In this document: positions 52,505-61,430 of the stretch, piece by piece
Layout: the number at the start of each line of letters is the position of its first letter
How positions within the stretch are numbered: position 1 is the stretch's first letter
Source: Gammaproteobacteria bacterium
GTDB lineage: Bacteria; Pseudomonadota; Gammaproteobacteria; SZUA-152
NCBI GenBank assembly: GCA_029882975.1
Contig: JAOUJW010000016.1
Location: 47,443 to 111,442 of the forward strand
Direction: 5' to 3'
DNA: 64,000 nt
Made by a program: the position numbers and the translations under genes
The notes under the pieces: generated by a model
The model's input: only the letters and a program-made list of their open reading frames with translations
The model's database searches: none
Told to the model about the DNA's origin: nothing

Positions 52505-54469
52505 ATGTTGCTGGCCGATGGCCGTACAGTTAATCCAGGTGAGGTTGTTTTTTCGCGCAAGGATTTGGCCACGACCATGTTGAAATACGGTTCCGTAAAT
52601 CGTTCCCAATTACTGCAAATCCAAGAACATTTCGCACAAGTCTATTCCTGGGAGATCGGCGGTGAGGTCCATTATTTGTATGTGAGCCTGCCAATGAAGG
52701 ATTTGATTCATGTGCAAAATCAAACGCTGGTTTCTCTGGTGTTAATATTTTTTCTCACAGCCGTCATAGCCATTGCTTTTGGAGTTTTTTGGATAAATAC
52801 GTTGATCACCAAGCCGTTAAGGCATTTGGCGCGACAAGCTTCCATAAACTCCAAAAAAGCCTATCCTCGTTTTGACGTCGCATCCGGCGATGATGATATC
52901 AGCGTTTTGGGTAATGTTTTGAACCATATGGTTAATACCATTCAAGCCCGTTCTGAGGAATTGGAACAAACGACACGGCAACTTAAAAATGCTCAAGCAC
53001 TGGCGAAAATCGGCAATTGGCAGCTGGATCATAAAACCAATGAGATGCAATGGTCTGAGGAGATCTATCACATCCTGGAATTGGAACGGTCTATCACTAA
53101 ACCGGATGCAATACTAGTGCAGCAAAGAATTCATCCGGACGATGTGGAAATGGTGAACTCGGCGTTTAATCGTTCTATGCAAACCAAGTTGCCCTTTGAT
53201 GTGACTCACCGAATCGTGTTGGGAGACAATACCAAGTATGTGCGTGTTTATACGGAGACACGTTTTAATACCAAAGACGAACCTGCTATCACGTTGGGAA
53301 CTATGCAGGATGTCAGCGAACAGATGCTCAAGGATCAGCAGTTACGCCATAATCAAAAGTTGGATTCTTTGGGTCAACTCACCGGCGGTATAGCACACGA
53401 TTTTAATAATATGTTGGGCGTTATTCTGGGTTATTCAGAACTTTTACAGCAGCAGCTAAGCGGTAACGAAAAATGGGTAAACAATGTGGGACAAATTTAC
53501 CAAGCGGCGGATCGGGCGCGGAAACTCACTGCGAAACTACTGGCTTTTTCCAGAGATCATGCGACTACCGCCGGTAGAGCGCTCATAAACGATATTCTTA
53601 GCGAGCAGAAGCACATGCTGGAAAAAACCTTAACGGTTCGTATTCAGTTGGAACTGCAGTTAGGAACCGGATTATGGCCGGTATGGTTGGATAAGGACGA
53701 ATTGGAAGACGCCGTTGTCAATATGAGTATCAATGCCATGCATGCTATGGCAGACGGTGGACATTTAACTATCTCAACCGGAAATACACATTTGGCGCGG
53801 GAAACTGCTATGTCTTTGGGAATTGAGCCTGGCGACTATGTTTTGCTGGAATTAAAAGATAATGGTGTTGGAATGGATCAAACAACCTTGCAAAGAATTT
53901 TCGAACCGTTTTTTTCTACCAAAGAGGAAAGTGGTACGGGCTTGGGAATGAGCCAGGTTTACGGATTTGTGAAACGGTCCAACGGTGCAATAAAGGTGAA
54001 TTCTATTCGACATCATGGAACGCATATCGAAATCTATTTTCCCCGCTATCAGCGCATGGACGAAGGGGAGGTTGTCGATGCTGCAACGACAACGAGTGAA
54101 GATCTTAGTGGTGAGGGTACCATATTGGTGGTCGATGACGAACCCTCGCTGGTATACCTGGAAGAGGTGATATTGAGTACCAATGGGTATCGGGTGCTCA
54201 CAGCGCAGGGCGGATTACAGGCCTTGGATATTTTGGCAAGGGAACATGTGGATTTGATGCTTAGTGATGTGTTGATGCCTGAGATGGATGGATATTATTT
54301 GGCTAAGGTGGTGCGGGAAAAATATCCGGAAGTGAAAATTCAGATGATCAGCGGTTACACCGGAAAATTGAGTGATAATTCGGCTGATCGAGAGCTGCAC
54401 CAACAACGATTACAAAAACCGGTGAACTCGGACATATTACTGCGTCGGGTAAAACATTTATTGCATTGA
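52505..54469 (+). CDS. Hybrid sensor histidine kinase, N-terminally truncated
   Basis: The 654-residue open frame begins inside what looks like a periplasmic sensor domain (MLLADGRTVNPGEVV) with no first membrane segment and no ribosome binding site. From there on it is complete: a membrane segment at about 75-98, HAMP (99-155), PAS (165-275, with HPDDVEMV), HisKA with His298 in GGIAHDFNNMLG, HATPase with DNGVGMD and GTGLGMSQV, and a receiver domain with Asp588 in LMLSDVLMPEMDGY. Without its first membrane helix it would not insert correctly. The break coincides with that of the adjoining sugar-binding fragment. Confidence 0.8.
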   Translation: MLLADGRTVNPGEVVFSRKDLATTMLKYGSVNRSQLLQIQEHFAQVYSWEIGGEVHYLYVSLPMKDLIHVQNQTLVSLVLIFFLTAVIAIAFGVFWINTLITKPLRHLARQASINSKKAYPRFDVASGDDDISVLGNVLNHMVNTIQARSEELEQTTRQLKNAQALAKIGNWQLDHKTNEMQWSEEIYHILELERSITKPDAILVQQRIHPDDVEMVNSAFNRSMQTKLPFDVTHRIVLGDNTKYVRVYTETRFNTKDEPAITLGTMQDVSEQMLKDQQLRHNQKLDSLGQLTGGIAHDFNNMLGVILGYSELLQQQLSGNEKWVNNVGQIYQAADRARKLTAKLLAFSRDHATTAGRALINDILSEQKHMLEKTLTVRIQLELQLGTGLWPVWLDKDELEDAVVNMSINAMHAMADGGHLTISTGNTHLARETAMSLGIEPGDYVLLELKDNGVGMDQTTLQRIFEPFFSTKEESGTGLGMSQVYGFVKRSNGAIKVNSIRHHGTHIEIYFPRYQRMDEGEVVDAATTTSEDLSGEGTILVVDDEPSLVYLEEVILSTNGYRVLTAQGGLQALDILAREHVDLMLSDVLMPEMDGYYLAKVVREKYPEVKIQMISGYTGKLSDNSADRELHQQRLQKPVNSDILLRRVKHLLH

Positions 54470-54473
54470 TTTC

Positions 54474-56183
54474 CTAGTCGGTACCACGTTTTAGCCATAT
54501 ACCACTGAGCAACCATGAATAGGCATAAGTTCCTACGGCTATCAGAACCATGGAAATGGCAATGTCACTTGCAGAACCATTCAGGCTGAATCCGGGGACA
54601 TAGCCAAAAAGAAACGGTGCCAGATAGAGAAATTTGGCAAATTTAAATGCGGAAAATGCGGTTTTCCACATATTGGCTTTGGCGATAGTGGCTCCGGCAT
54701 AGGCGGCAATACAAACCGGGGGGGTGATATTGGAATCCTGTGACAACCAATACACAATCATATGTGCGGCAATTTCATTGACGCCTAAATGGGTAAGCGC
54801 GGGAACGGCCACTACAGCGGTGATCAGGTAAGCCGCAGTAACGGGTACGCCCATACCCAATATTAGCGACGCTAAAGCGATTAAAACAATAGTCAGGAAC
54901 AGACGACCATCAGCCAGTTCGATGACGATATCGGCAAAAGTCAGTACTAAACCGCTGTAGGTTAATACACCGATTATAATGCCGATTACGCCCACCGTTG
55001 CACCAATTTTGAGGCTGCTTTGAGCTCCGGCTCTGGAGGCTTCAACAAATTCACGCAGACCGATTCTGTTTTCCTTACGGAACCAGCTTACCGCAATACA
55101 TGCGATCAGTCCCAGGACTGCCGAATACCCCGGAGAAAATCCGGATAGCATGAAAATAGTAATTACAATAAGTGGCAGGGTGTAATACCATTGTTTCTTA
55201 AAAATATCCACAGCGCGCACATCGGTTTTTTCTCCGACGATATTGTGCTTTTTGGCCTCGAAATGCACCATGATATAAACGCTGAAGAAATACATCAATG
55301 CCGGAAACAAAGCGATGATCATGATTTCTGAGTAGGGCATTCCGGTTAATTCGGCCATAATAAATCCGCCGGCTCCCATAATGGGTGGCATGAACATACC
55401 GCCAATGGATGCCGCCGGCTCAATGGCTCCTGCAATATGAGGTCTAAATCCTGCTTTTTTCATCATGGGGATAGTGAATGCGCCAGTGGATACCGTATTC
55501 GCAATGGCACTGCCGGAGATGGAACCAAACAAACCGCTGGCGATGACCGACACTTTGGCCGGACCGCCGATTTTATGGCCTACTGCGGCTAATGGGAAAT
55601 CGATAAAAAACCGTTGCGCACCACTTTTTTCCAGGAATGCGCCGAATATGACGAACAGTAAAATGTAGGTCGCCAAAACATTCGCCATAATGCCAAACAC
55701 ACCGTCACTTTTAAAAAAGATGGAAGTGCATAATTCCGGGAAAGTGTCTCCGGCGTGGGAGATAATTTCCGGTGCATATTCGCCATACACACCATACAAC
55801 AACATAATGGCACCCAGCACGACAAAAACCGTACCCACGACCCGTCGAGCCAATTCCACACCCAACAGAACGCCGATTATGGCCATTGCTGTGTCCAGGG
55901 AGGTTTCCGCACCGGCACGATAGTTGATCGCTTCAAAATTGATGATCCAGTAGCCTATACTGGCGACTGAAAGCAAAATAAGCCCATAATCCAAAAATCG
56001 TAACCAAAGGTTTTGGGAGCGGTAGATGAGAAATGCCAGAACATAGGTTACCAGTACATAGATGCCGCGGTGATACTGAGTCGCTGCGGGTTCTATGATT
56101 GCTGCATAGGAATAAAACAGCACCAAACTGATCGAGCAAGCGTCGAAGACGCGTTGCTCGAATTTGTGGAGTCGGTCATACAT
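54474..56183 (-). CDS. TRAP transporter fused permease (DctQM-type, 4TM/12TM)
   Basis: A 569-residue inner-membrane protein with about 15 or more hydrophobic segments. The N-terminal four-helix DctQ-like part (about 1-110) is fused to the large DctM-like part. Family motifs: GLFGSISGSAIANTVSTGAF, MKKAGFRPHIAGAIEPAASI, PPIMGAGGFIMAELTGM and LGMGVPVTAAYLI. With the TAXI binding protein 10 bp upstream it forms a sodium-driven uptake system for an organic acid or amino-acid-like solute, not identifiable from sequence. It is convergent with the truncated kinase; the stops are 4 bp apart. Confidence 0.95.
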   Translation of the reverse strand: MYDRLHKFEQRVFDACSISLVLFYSYAAIIEPAATQYHRGIYVLVTYVLAFLIYRSQNLWLRFLDYGLILLSVASIGYWIINFEAINYRAGAETSLDTAMAIIGVLLGVELARRVVGTVFVVLGAIMLLYGVYGEYAPEIISHAGDTFPELCTSIFFKSDGVFGIMANVLATYILLFVIFGAFLEKSGAQRFFIDFPLAAVGHKIGGPAKVSVIASGLFGSISGSAIANTVSTGAFTIPMMKKAGFRPHIAGAIEPAASIGGMFMPPIMGAGGFIMAELTGMPYSEIMIIALFPALMYFFSVYIMVHFEAKKHNIVGEKTDVRAVDIFKKQWYYTLPLIVITIFMLSGFSPGYSAVLGLIACIAVSWFRKENRIGLREFVEASRAGAQSSLKIGATVGVIGIIIGVLTYSGLVLTFADIVIELADGRLFLTIVLIALASLILGMGVPVTAAYLITAVVAVPALTHLGVNEIAAHMIVYWLSQDSNITPPVCIAAYAGATIAKANMWKTAFSAFKFAKFLYLAPFLFGYVPGFSLNGSASDIAISMVLIAVGTYAYSWLLSGIWLKRGTD

Positions 56184-56193
56184 GATGACGACG

Positions 56194-57162
56194 TTATTTC
56201 AATATACCTTTTTCTTTCCAGAATTTGATGGCGCCGGGATGCATGGGAGTGACGATGCCGTTGATACCGGAAGCTACGCTCATTTCCTTGAAGGTTTTCT
56301 TCTGGCTCACCATGTGTTTCAGGCCGGCTTCTGAATAGACAATACTCAGAAGGTCATACACCAGTTGATCCGGAACTTTTGCATTGGCCACCCACAAGGC
56401 AGAGTCCTGGAAGGAGGGTGTTTCCGAACGGACCCCTTTGTATGTATTGGCCGGAACACTGAGTTTGGAGAAATAGGGGTAAGATTTGTAAAAGCCGCTT
56501 TGCTCCGCATCCCGCCCTAAATCGACCAGGGCGATATCATTGGTTTGTGCCGCCATGATCACGGCGCCACTGGGAAAGCCGGTAAACAACCAGAATGCAT
56601 CCAATTGTTTGTTACCAAAGGCATTGGCGGCGTCGTTATATCCCATGGCGTTGCGTTCGATTTTATCCCATATGCCCATGTGTGAGAAAAACAGTTCGCA
56701 GTTGGCAAAGGCTCCGGATCCTGCATTGCCCACACCGACTTTTTTCCCCACCAAATCCTTGGTGCTTTTGATTCCGCTGTCGGCACGTACAATCAGCTGT
56801 GCCGGGGCCCCGTACAGGTACGAGACTGCCAAGACCTTTTCGTACTTTTTCTTATCGTTTTTTAGGTCGCCGTTCCGGCCCAAATACACATGCCCGGAAT
56901 ACACTACGCCAAAATGGGCTTTGCCTTTATTAAGTTTTCTGAGGTTCTCCACTGATCCTGCGGACGATTGTGCTTTGATGGTGTATTGCTTGAGTTTTTT
57001 AACCGGCTCATACACCTGAATTGCATTGGCTACCACCTGAAAGGTTCCACCGGCCGGGCCTCCGCTAAAGACGATTCGCTTGGCAGCCCATGCGGGGGTG
57101 AGTGCTGTTGTGAGTATTGACGCAAAACCGACGACTGCCACAATCTTTCGTTTAATTAACAT
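56194..57162 (-). CDS. TAXI family TRAP transporter solute-binding protein
   Basis: A 322-residue periplasmic protein with signal peptide KIVAVVGFASILTTALTPAWA. The mature start IVFSGGPAGGTFQVVANAI, the LRKLNKGKAHFGVVYSGHVY region, KKVGVGNAGSGAFANCELFF and VDLGRDAEQSGFYKSYPYF are typical of the TAXI (TRAP-associated extracytoplasmic immunogenic) family. It delivers the ligand to the fused permease encoded 10 bp downstream in the same operon. Ligand unknown. Confidence 0.95.
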   Translation of the reverse strand: MLIKRKIVAVVGFASILTTALTPAWAAKRIVFSGGPAGGTFQVVANAIQVYEPVKKLKQYTIKAQSSAGSVENLRKLNKGKAHFGVVYSGHVYLGRNGDLKNDKKKYEKVLAVSYLYGAPAQLIVRADSGIKSTKDLVGKKVGVGNAGSGAFANCELFFSHMGIWDKIERNAMGYNDAANAFGNKQLDAFWLFTGFPSGAVIMAAQTNDIALVDLGRDAEQSGFYKSYPYFSKLSVPANTYKGVRSETPSFQDSALWVANAKVPDQLVYDLLSIVYSEAGLKHMVSQKKTFKEMSVASGINGIVTPMHPGAIKFWKEKGILK

Positions 57163-57367
57163 TACCGGCCTCCATTGTGTTTATTTTCACTACCAGCCCA
57201 GTACAGAAATAATGCGAAATCTGTCACATACAATCAATTATAGTACTGTTTATTATAGTACATCCGTCGTTTGGGTTGCCGTATGGTTAAAAAGTGACAC
57301 GAAGGAGAGCGGTGGCTATACTCAATCCATCGTTGCAGAATAGCTCAGCAAGGTTGGAGGATTTGAG

Positions 57368-57532
57368 ATGAGTATCATGACGGCATTCGCATTGGCCAGC
57401 GTGGTGACTTGGGTGGTGGGCAGTGCCGCCAACGATGTGTTTTCAACCGGTATTACCACCTTCATTTGTTTTGTGGTTTTTTTTGCAGTATTTTTTTATA
57501 CCGACCGGTTTTTGCGAGATCTGAGAGGCTAA
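57368..57532 (+). CDS. Small membrane protein of 54 residues
   Basis: ATG at 57368 with GGAGG seven bases upstream (57356-57360). Two hydrophobic helices, TAFALASVVTWVVGSAA and ITTFICFVVFFAVFFYT, are joined by a short polar turn, and the C-terminus RFLRDLRG is positive, giving a cytoplasmic tail. No family recognised. It ends 13 bp before the TTG start of the DUF1287 gene and is probably co-transcribed with it. Confidence 0.6.
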   Translation: MSIMTAFALASVVTWVVGSAANDVFSTGITTFICFVVFFAVFFYTDRFLRDLRG

Positions 57533-57545
57533 GAAGGGTTTTGGT

Positions 57546-58184
57546 TTGTTGTTTGTAATTAGAGTTTGTTTGCAGTCTCTTGTTATTATCTTATTCATGG
57601 TTTTGCTTGTGCCAGGACCGTCTGTGGTCCAGGCAGAAAAATCCTCTTTTGTTTCGGCATTTATCTCCGCCGCCAAACAACGTACGCAACATTCGGTGCG
57701 TTACGATGGCAGTTACCGGGCTATCGCTTATCCCAATGGTGATGTGCCGGCCCACATCGGTGTCTGTACCGATGTGGTGATACGCAGTTACCGCCAATTG
57801 GGAATTGATTTACAAAAACTGGTGCATGAGGACATGCAAGCCCATTTCAAAGCCTACCCCTCCCGCCGTATTTGGGGGTTGCGTAAACCCGATCGTAACA
57901 TTGACCATCGACGTGTACCTAACCTGCAGACGTTCTTCAAGCGTTACGGTAAAACGTTACCGGTAACACCGGAGGGAAAGGACTACAAGCCGGGTGATCT
58001 GGTCACTTGGATGTTGCCCCGCAACCTGCCTCATATTGGTATTGTTGTTGATCAATATTCCGCTGATGGCAAACGTCCCTTGATTGTACACAATATCGGT
58101 GCCGGACCGAAAATGGATGATATGTTGTTCGACTATAAAATAACCGGTCACTATCGTTTTACCGGCGGGTATGTTGCACAGTAG
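57546..58184 (+). CDS. DUF1287 family exported protein (NlpC/P60-like)
   Basis: A 212-residue protein starting at TTG (57546) with AAGAAGGG upstream. The signal peptide is LVIILFMVLLVPGPSVVQA. Family motifs: RYDGSYRAIAYPNGDVPAHI, GVCTDVVIRSYRQLGIDLQK with the probable catalytic Cys, RRVPNLQTFFKRYG, and LPHIGIVVDQ with the probable catalytic His. The family is distantly related to NlpC/P60 cell-wall peptidases; activity is unproven. A second, divergent member lies at 61431. The gene is convergent with the sulfotransferase gene. Confidence 0.9.
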   Translation: MLFVIRVCLQSLVIILFMVLLVPGPSVVQAEKSSFVSAFISAAKQRTQHSVRYDGSYRAIAYPNGDVPAHIGVCTDVVIRSYRQLGIDLQKLVHEDMQAHFKAYPSRRIWGLRKPDRNIDHRRVPNLQTFFKRYGKTLPVTPEGKDYKPGDLVTWMLPRNLPHIGIVVDQYSADGKRPLIVHNIGAGPKMDDMLFDYKITGHYRFTGGYVAQ

Positions 58185-58238
58185 ATATAGAGTTAGGAGC
58201 AATAAAACCCGCCGGTTCGTCTTTCAGGATGAAGCAAA

Positions 58239-59144
58239 TCAAATCCCGCTTTGGCGGGCCCGTAACTGGATGTCGTGAGACAGGTCCAGCTGAGATAAAG
58301 GTGGTGGTAATCCGAGAAAGGAAATGCATTCTGCCGGCAGGTATTCGTAAGCCTTATTCAAAATGCGTTGTTCCTGTTCCGTGGTCAGGACCTGTCGTGA
58401 GGTGCCTACTTCACCCTGTCGAATTAAACCGCCCGGCTTAAACAGAGGTTTGTCCCCGTTTTGACGGCTGAATTTAATGCTGTTTTGTTTCATCCACTCA
58501 AAAGAGCACAGTTGTAATATTCGTTCCCGTTTGTCCCCATCCAAGGTCCAACCGAGATAGGCCAAAATACTATCAATCGCCTTGTTTAAGTCCCGCTTCA
58601 GGTCCTCATAACGCAGCCATAATAGACGCGGATGAGCACGATAGGGCCACCAACTACGCACATTGTGGTACCAAACGGGATAGCGAAACCAATAGGCCAG
58701 GAACTGCTCCATGCTGTGGGGAGGAATAATGTCGTATTGATTTCTGGCCTCGTCGGTCAGATCTCTACTGTGGTGGTAGAAACTGACACAGCAATCCCGG
58801 GGATCACGGGAAGTTAGGATGCACTTTACCTGACCAAAACCCGGAGTTTGTTCGTAGTTGCAATGTGTTTTGAACAATCTGGGATTTTCCATAGCTTCAT
58901 ATTCTTCCAGGGTCTGTTGCCAGGATTTATTTGGGTCGGGCAGTTCCAACCAGGGGACCACATCACCGATGGCGTGAAAATTTTCATCACCGCCGGTTTT
59001 CAGTTGATGCAGAATTTGTTGTAACCACGTGGTGCCTGTTTTGGGAGCGGTGGTAATCAAGACATCGGTGCTTCGCGGTTGAAAATTGGCGAGTAGTCTG
59101 GGGTCATGCATGGGACTGAGGCTGCCCCATTTCGGATCCAACAT
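58239..59144 (-). CDS. Sulfotransferase (PAPS-dependent) family protein
   Basis: A 301-residue cytosolic enzyme of the classical Sulfotransfer_1 type, uncommon in gammaproteobacteria. The 5'-phosphosulfate-binding loop is TAPKTGTTWLQQIL (residues about 31-45). The 3'-phosphate-binding segment is SRDPRDCCVSFYHH. The C-terminal GxxGxxR-like motif is RQGEVGTSRQ. A conserved His for catalysis is probably the one in LFKTHCN. Acceptor unknown, possibly an alcohol or phenol. A short hairpin CCCGC-4-GCGGG overlaps the stop codon and may terminate the message. Confidence 0.92.
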   Translation of the reverse strand: MLDPKWGSLSPMHDPRLLANFQPRSTDVLITTAPKTGTTWLQQILHQLKTGGDENFHAIGDVVPWLELPDPNKSWQQTLEEYEAMENPRLFKTHCNYEQTPGFGQVKCILTSRDPRDCCVSFYHHSRDLTDEARNQYDIIPPHSMEQFLAYWFRYPVWYHNVRSWWPYRAHPRLLWLRYEDLKRDLNKAIDSILAYLGWTLDGDKRERILQLCSFEWMKQNSIKFSRQNGDKPLFKPGGLIRQGEVGTSRQVLTTEQEQRILNKAYEYLPAECISFLGLPPPLSQLDLSHDIQLRARQSGI

Positions 59145-59457
59145 AAATGCCTCTTTAATTCTTTAATATTTTAACAAATGCAGCTGAGTAGAGAATCATA
59201 CTGCGTTGTTCATGTTATGGGAAGGGTATATTTGCCGGGAGTCCAGGTCACGCAGAGAAAGTCTATATAACGTGCTGTATTATATGGCATAATTAATGGG
59301 TGTCGGATCCGCTGTGTTAGAGGATGTTGTGTTAGGACGTTGTGTTAGGACGTTGTGTTAGGACAATGTTTGCATACTGAGCAATTCAGGGGGACGGTGG
59401 ACGTCTGCAGTGGCGCGCTCTACAATAACGCAATGTTGAGAAAGCAGGTCGGTCTTT
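59145..59457. other. Intergenic stretch of 313 bp with a 13-bp tandem repeat
   Basis: Divergent promoter region between the sulfotransferase and dioxygenase genes. Apart from the tandem repeat described separately and AT-rich promoter-like sequence (TATAACGTGCTGTATTATATGG near 59266), no gene or RNA is evident. Confidence 0.55.
59313..59366 (+). repeat. Tandem repeat, 13-bp unit
   Basis: TGTGTTAGGACGT occurs twice perfectly (59328-59340, 59341-59353), then once with a changed 3' end (59354-59366). A 15-bp variant precedes them. Confidence 0.85.
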
Positions 59458-60093
59458 ATGAGAAAAACGTCTTTTGAACAGCGGCGACGCCAATTATTGG
59501 GGTTGATTGGAGCAATACCCTTGGGTGTTAGCGCACGGCCCGGTTTGATGACACCGGCTCAAACCGAAGGGCCATTTTATCCCGTACAGGAACAGCGGGA
59601 TAAAGACCTGGATTTAACTCAAATCCGTGGAAGCAAACGCAAGGCCCAAGGTCGGGTTATCCAAATACAAGGTGCGGTGTTATCGTCTCAAGGTGCGGTT
59701 CTACAGGATGCTGTAGTGGAAATTTGGCAGGCCAATACCTGGGGACGTTACCATCATCCCCGTGATCCCAATGTGCGCGCACGTTTGGATCCTCACTTTC
59801 AGGGATGGGGAGAGGTGCTAACCGGGCCTAAGGGCGAGTTCCGTTTTAAAACAATCTATCCGGGAATTTACCCGGCCGGACCCGGTTGGTTGCGCCCGCC
59901 ACACATTCATTTTAAGGTGAGAAAAAGCGGCTTTGCGAACTTAACCACACAAATGTACTTCCCGGCCGAAAAACTTAACCGCTCCGATTTTATTCTACAA
60001 AATATTGCTAAAGATCAACAGCATATGTTGATTGCCAAAGCAGGGGAGGATGCCGATACTTTTTTGTTTTCCATCATACTGGCCTCAAGCTAA
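59458..60093 (+). CDS. Exported intradiol ring-cleavage dioxygenase family protein
   Basis: A 211-residue protein. The N-terminus has a twin-arginine-like signal (RRRQLLGLIGAIPLGVSA). The catalytic domain has the four non-haem Fe(III) ligands of the family: Tyr98 (GRYHHP), Tyr138 (GIYPAGPG), His149 and His151 (PPHIHF). The opening TEGPFYP and EIWQANTWG are typical of protocatechuate 3,4-dioxygenase-like proteins. The loop between Tyr138 and His149 is one or two residues shorter than in the well-studied enzymes. Export argues against ordinary catabolism; the substrate is unknown. No subunit partner gene is nearby. Confidence 0.9.
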   Translation: MRKTSFEQRRRQLLGLIGAIPLGVSARPGLMTPAQTEGPFYPVQEQRDKDLDLTQIRGSKRKAQGRVIQIQGAVLSSQGAVLQDAVVEIWQANTWGRYHHPRDPNVRARLDPHFQGWGEVLTGPKGEFRFKTIYPGIYPAGPGWLRPPHIHFKVRKSGFANLTTQMYFPAEKLNRSDFILQNIAKDQQHMLIAKAGEDADTFLFSIILASS

Positions 60094-60161
60094 GCGCAGA
60101 CCAGAAGGAAGAATAAACAAAATACTACTAAGCTTAGGTAAAATCTAAGTTGAGGGATTCA

Positions 60162-60431
60162 ATGAAAGAAAATCGGATGCATGCCCGAACGCCGTGTAAG
60201 GCCAAAGTCAAACTGGTACATTCCCTGGGCCAATATATGGTCACTCTACGGGATATGTCCGCCGGTGGGGTATTTTTGGAGACGGAGGAGTTGCACCTGT
60301 TTAAAGTGGGTGATGTTGTGGTGCTGCAAATACAAGGGATGATGGTAGAAGGTCCCGAGATTGAAGCTGAGGTGGTGCGTATGGAAGCGACTGGTCTGGG
60401 ATTGAAGTTTCTCGAAAGTGATGCAGGCTGA
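60162..60431 (+). CDS. PilZ-domain protein
   Basis: An 89-residue single-domain protein from the ATG at 60162 (GAGGG upstream); a TTG four codons earlier is less likely. The cyclic-di-GMP-binding elements are RMHARTPCKAKVKL, which gives a spaced Arg pair rather than RxxxR exactly, and DMSAGGVFLE (DxSxGG). GLGLKFLE closes the barrel. The first motif is RxxAR-like, so binding is likely but not certain. It lies between the dioxygenase and hydrolase-like genes. Confidence 0.88.
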   Translation: MKENRMHARTPCKAKVKLVHSLGQYMVTLRDMSAGGVFLETEELHLFKVGDVVVLQIQGMMVEGPEIEAEVVRMEATGLGLKFLESDAG

Positions 60432-60530
60432 ACCTAACCTTGGTTATGACGGATTTCTTAACGGTGCAATTTTATTGCAGATTTTTCCCCGGTGTACGAA
60501 AAGAAATAAAAAATCAATCAGGAGATTATC

Positions 60531-61418
60531 ATGAGGTTGGCTTTAGTTACAGCCCTGTTGCTGTTTAGTTCTTTGGCGCAAGCCATTCATCAAGGCTGGG
60601 TAACAGTTGAATACCCGCAGGATAAAGCTGATGAGAAGAAACTGTGGTGGGATGAAGCTTGGTGGGATCAGGGAAAACTGAGTAAGCCCGATAACTACGA
60701 AGTGGTGCAAACGGAAGTCACAATTAAGTCCGGTGACGTGGAAGTCAACGCGTTAGTGTTCCGGCCTAAAGCTAAAGGTAAATTCCCAGCTGTGCTGTTT
60801 CAGCATGGCCGTCGAGGCATTGACGATTTAACCAAATTACATCCTTTACGCCTGGCGGCAAGGGGATTTGTAGTATTGGCGCCGGATGTGTTCAGTGCTC
60901 GATTTATTGAAAAATATCCTATTGAACATGACTATGAAATCGAAAATGATTCAGCCGCCGCAATCGATTATTTGCTTAGTCGTAAAGATATCTCTACAAA
61001 AAAAATATGTACTGTGTCTCATACCCGAGGAGGGTATATAACTTTGAAAGCCTTAGTGACAAAAGGCAAACAGAGTCAGGTGGCTTGTTATGTTGCATAT
61101 TATCCTCATTGGCAGGACCCTAATGCGGCGGAACCTATGCAAGTGTATCGTTATGCTCCTGAAGTTGATAAACTGGAAATCCCTGTGATGGTCTATTTTG
61201 GCGAGCACGATCAGTACCAGCGTCAGCGTCCCATTATGATGGGGATAGAGTCCTTGCGAGAGAAAGGGCGCGATGCGCACTTGATCATCTATCCAGGCGT
61301 TGGTCGAGGATTTGATTTTCGTCCGCCAACGGTTCGAACTTTCGCGGATGATTTGGCGGCAAAAGATGCGATGCAGCGAACGGCTGATTTCATAAAAAAG
61401 CACTTAAAGGTGAAATAG
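60531..61418 (+). CDS. Dienelactone-hydrolase-like protein lacking catalytic residues
   Basis: A 295-residue exported protein (signal peptide LVTALLLFSSLAQA) with an alpha/beta-hydrolase fold of the DLH family: FPAVLFQHGRRG, AARGFVVLAPDVFSA, IPVMVYFGEHDQYQ. The nucleophile elbow, normally GxSxG or GxCxG, reads SHTRGG, so Thr165 replaces Ser/Cys. The acid Asp227 is kept. The catalytic His, expected in a YPGxxHGF-like motif, is Arg259 (YPGVGRGFDF). Two of three triad members are lost, so it is probably a binding protein or pseudoenzyme. The next gene starts 12 bp later. Confidence 0.88.
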   Translation: MRLALVTALLLFSSLAQAIHQGWVTVEYPQDKADEKKLWWDEAWWDQGKLSKPDNYEVVQTEVTIKSGDVEVNALVFRPKAKGKFPAVLFQHGRRGIDDLTKLHPLRLAARGFVVLAPDVFSARFIEKYPIEHDYEIENDSAAAIDYLLSRKDISTKKICTVSHTRGGYITLKALVTKGKQSQVACYVAYYPHWQDPNAAEPMQVYRYAPEVDKLEIPVMVYFGEHDQYQRQRPIMMGIESLREKGRDAHLIIYPGVGRGFDFRPPTVRTFADDLAAKDAMQRTADFIKKHLKVK

Positions 61419-61430
61419 ACAAACAACAGG

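Noticed and set aside
57237..57261. ATTATAGTAC direct repeat, 15-bp period, upstream of the TAXI gene
   Set aside because: Only two AT-rich copies in a promoter-like region; too little to call an operator.
60150..60161. Upstream TTG start for the PilZ gene
   Set aside because: The ATG at 60162 has a GAGGG site at the right distance, and the extra four residues add nothing to the domain.
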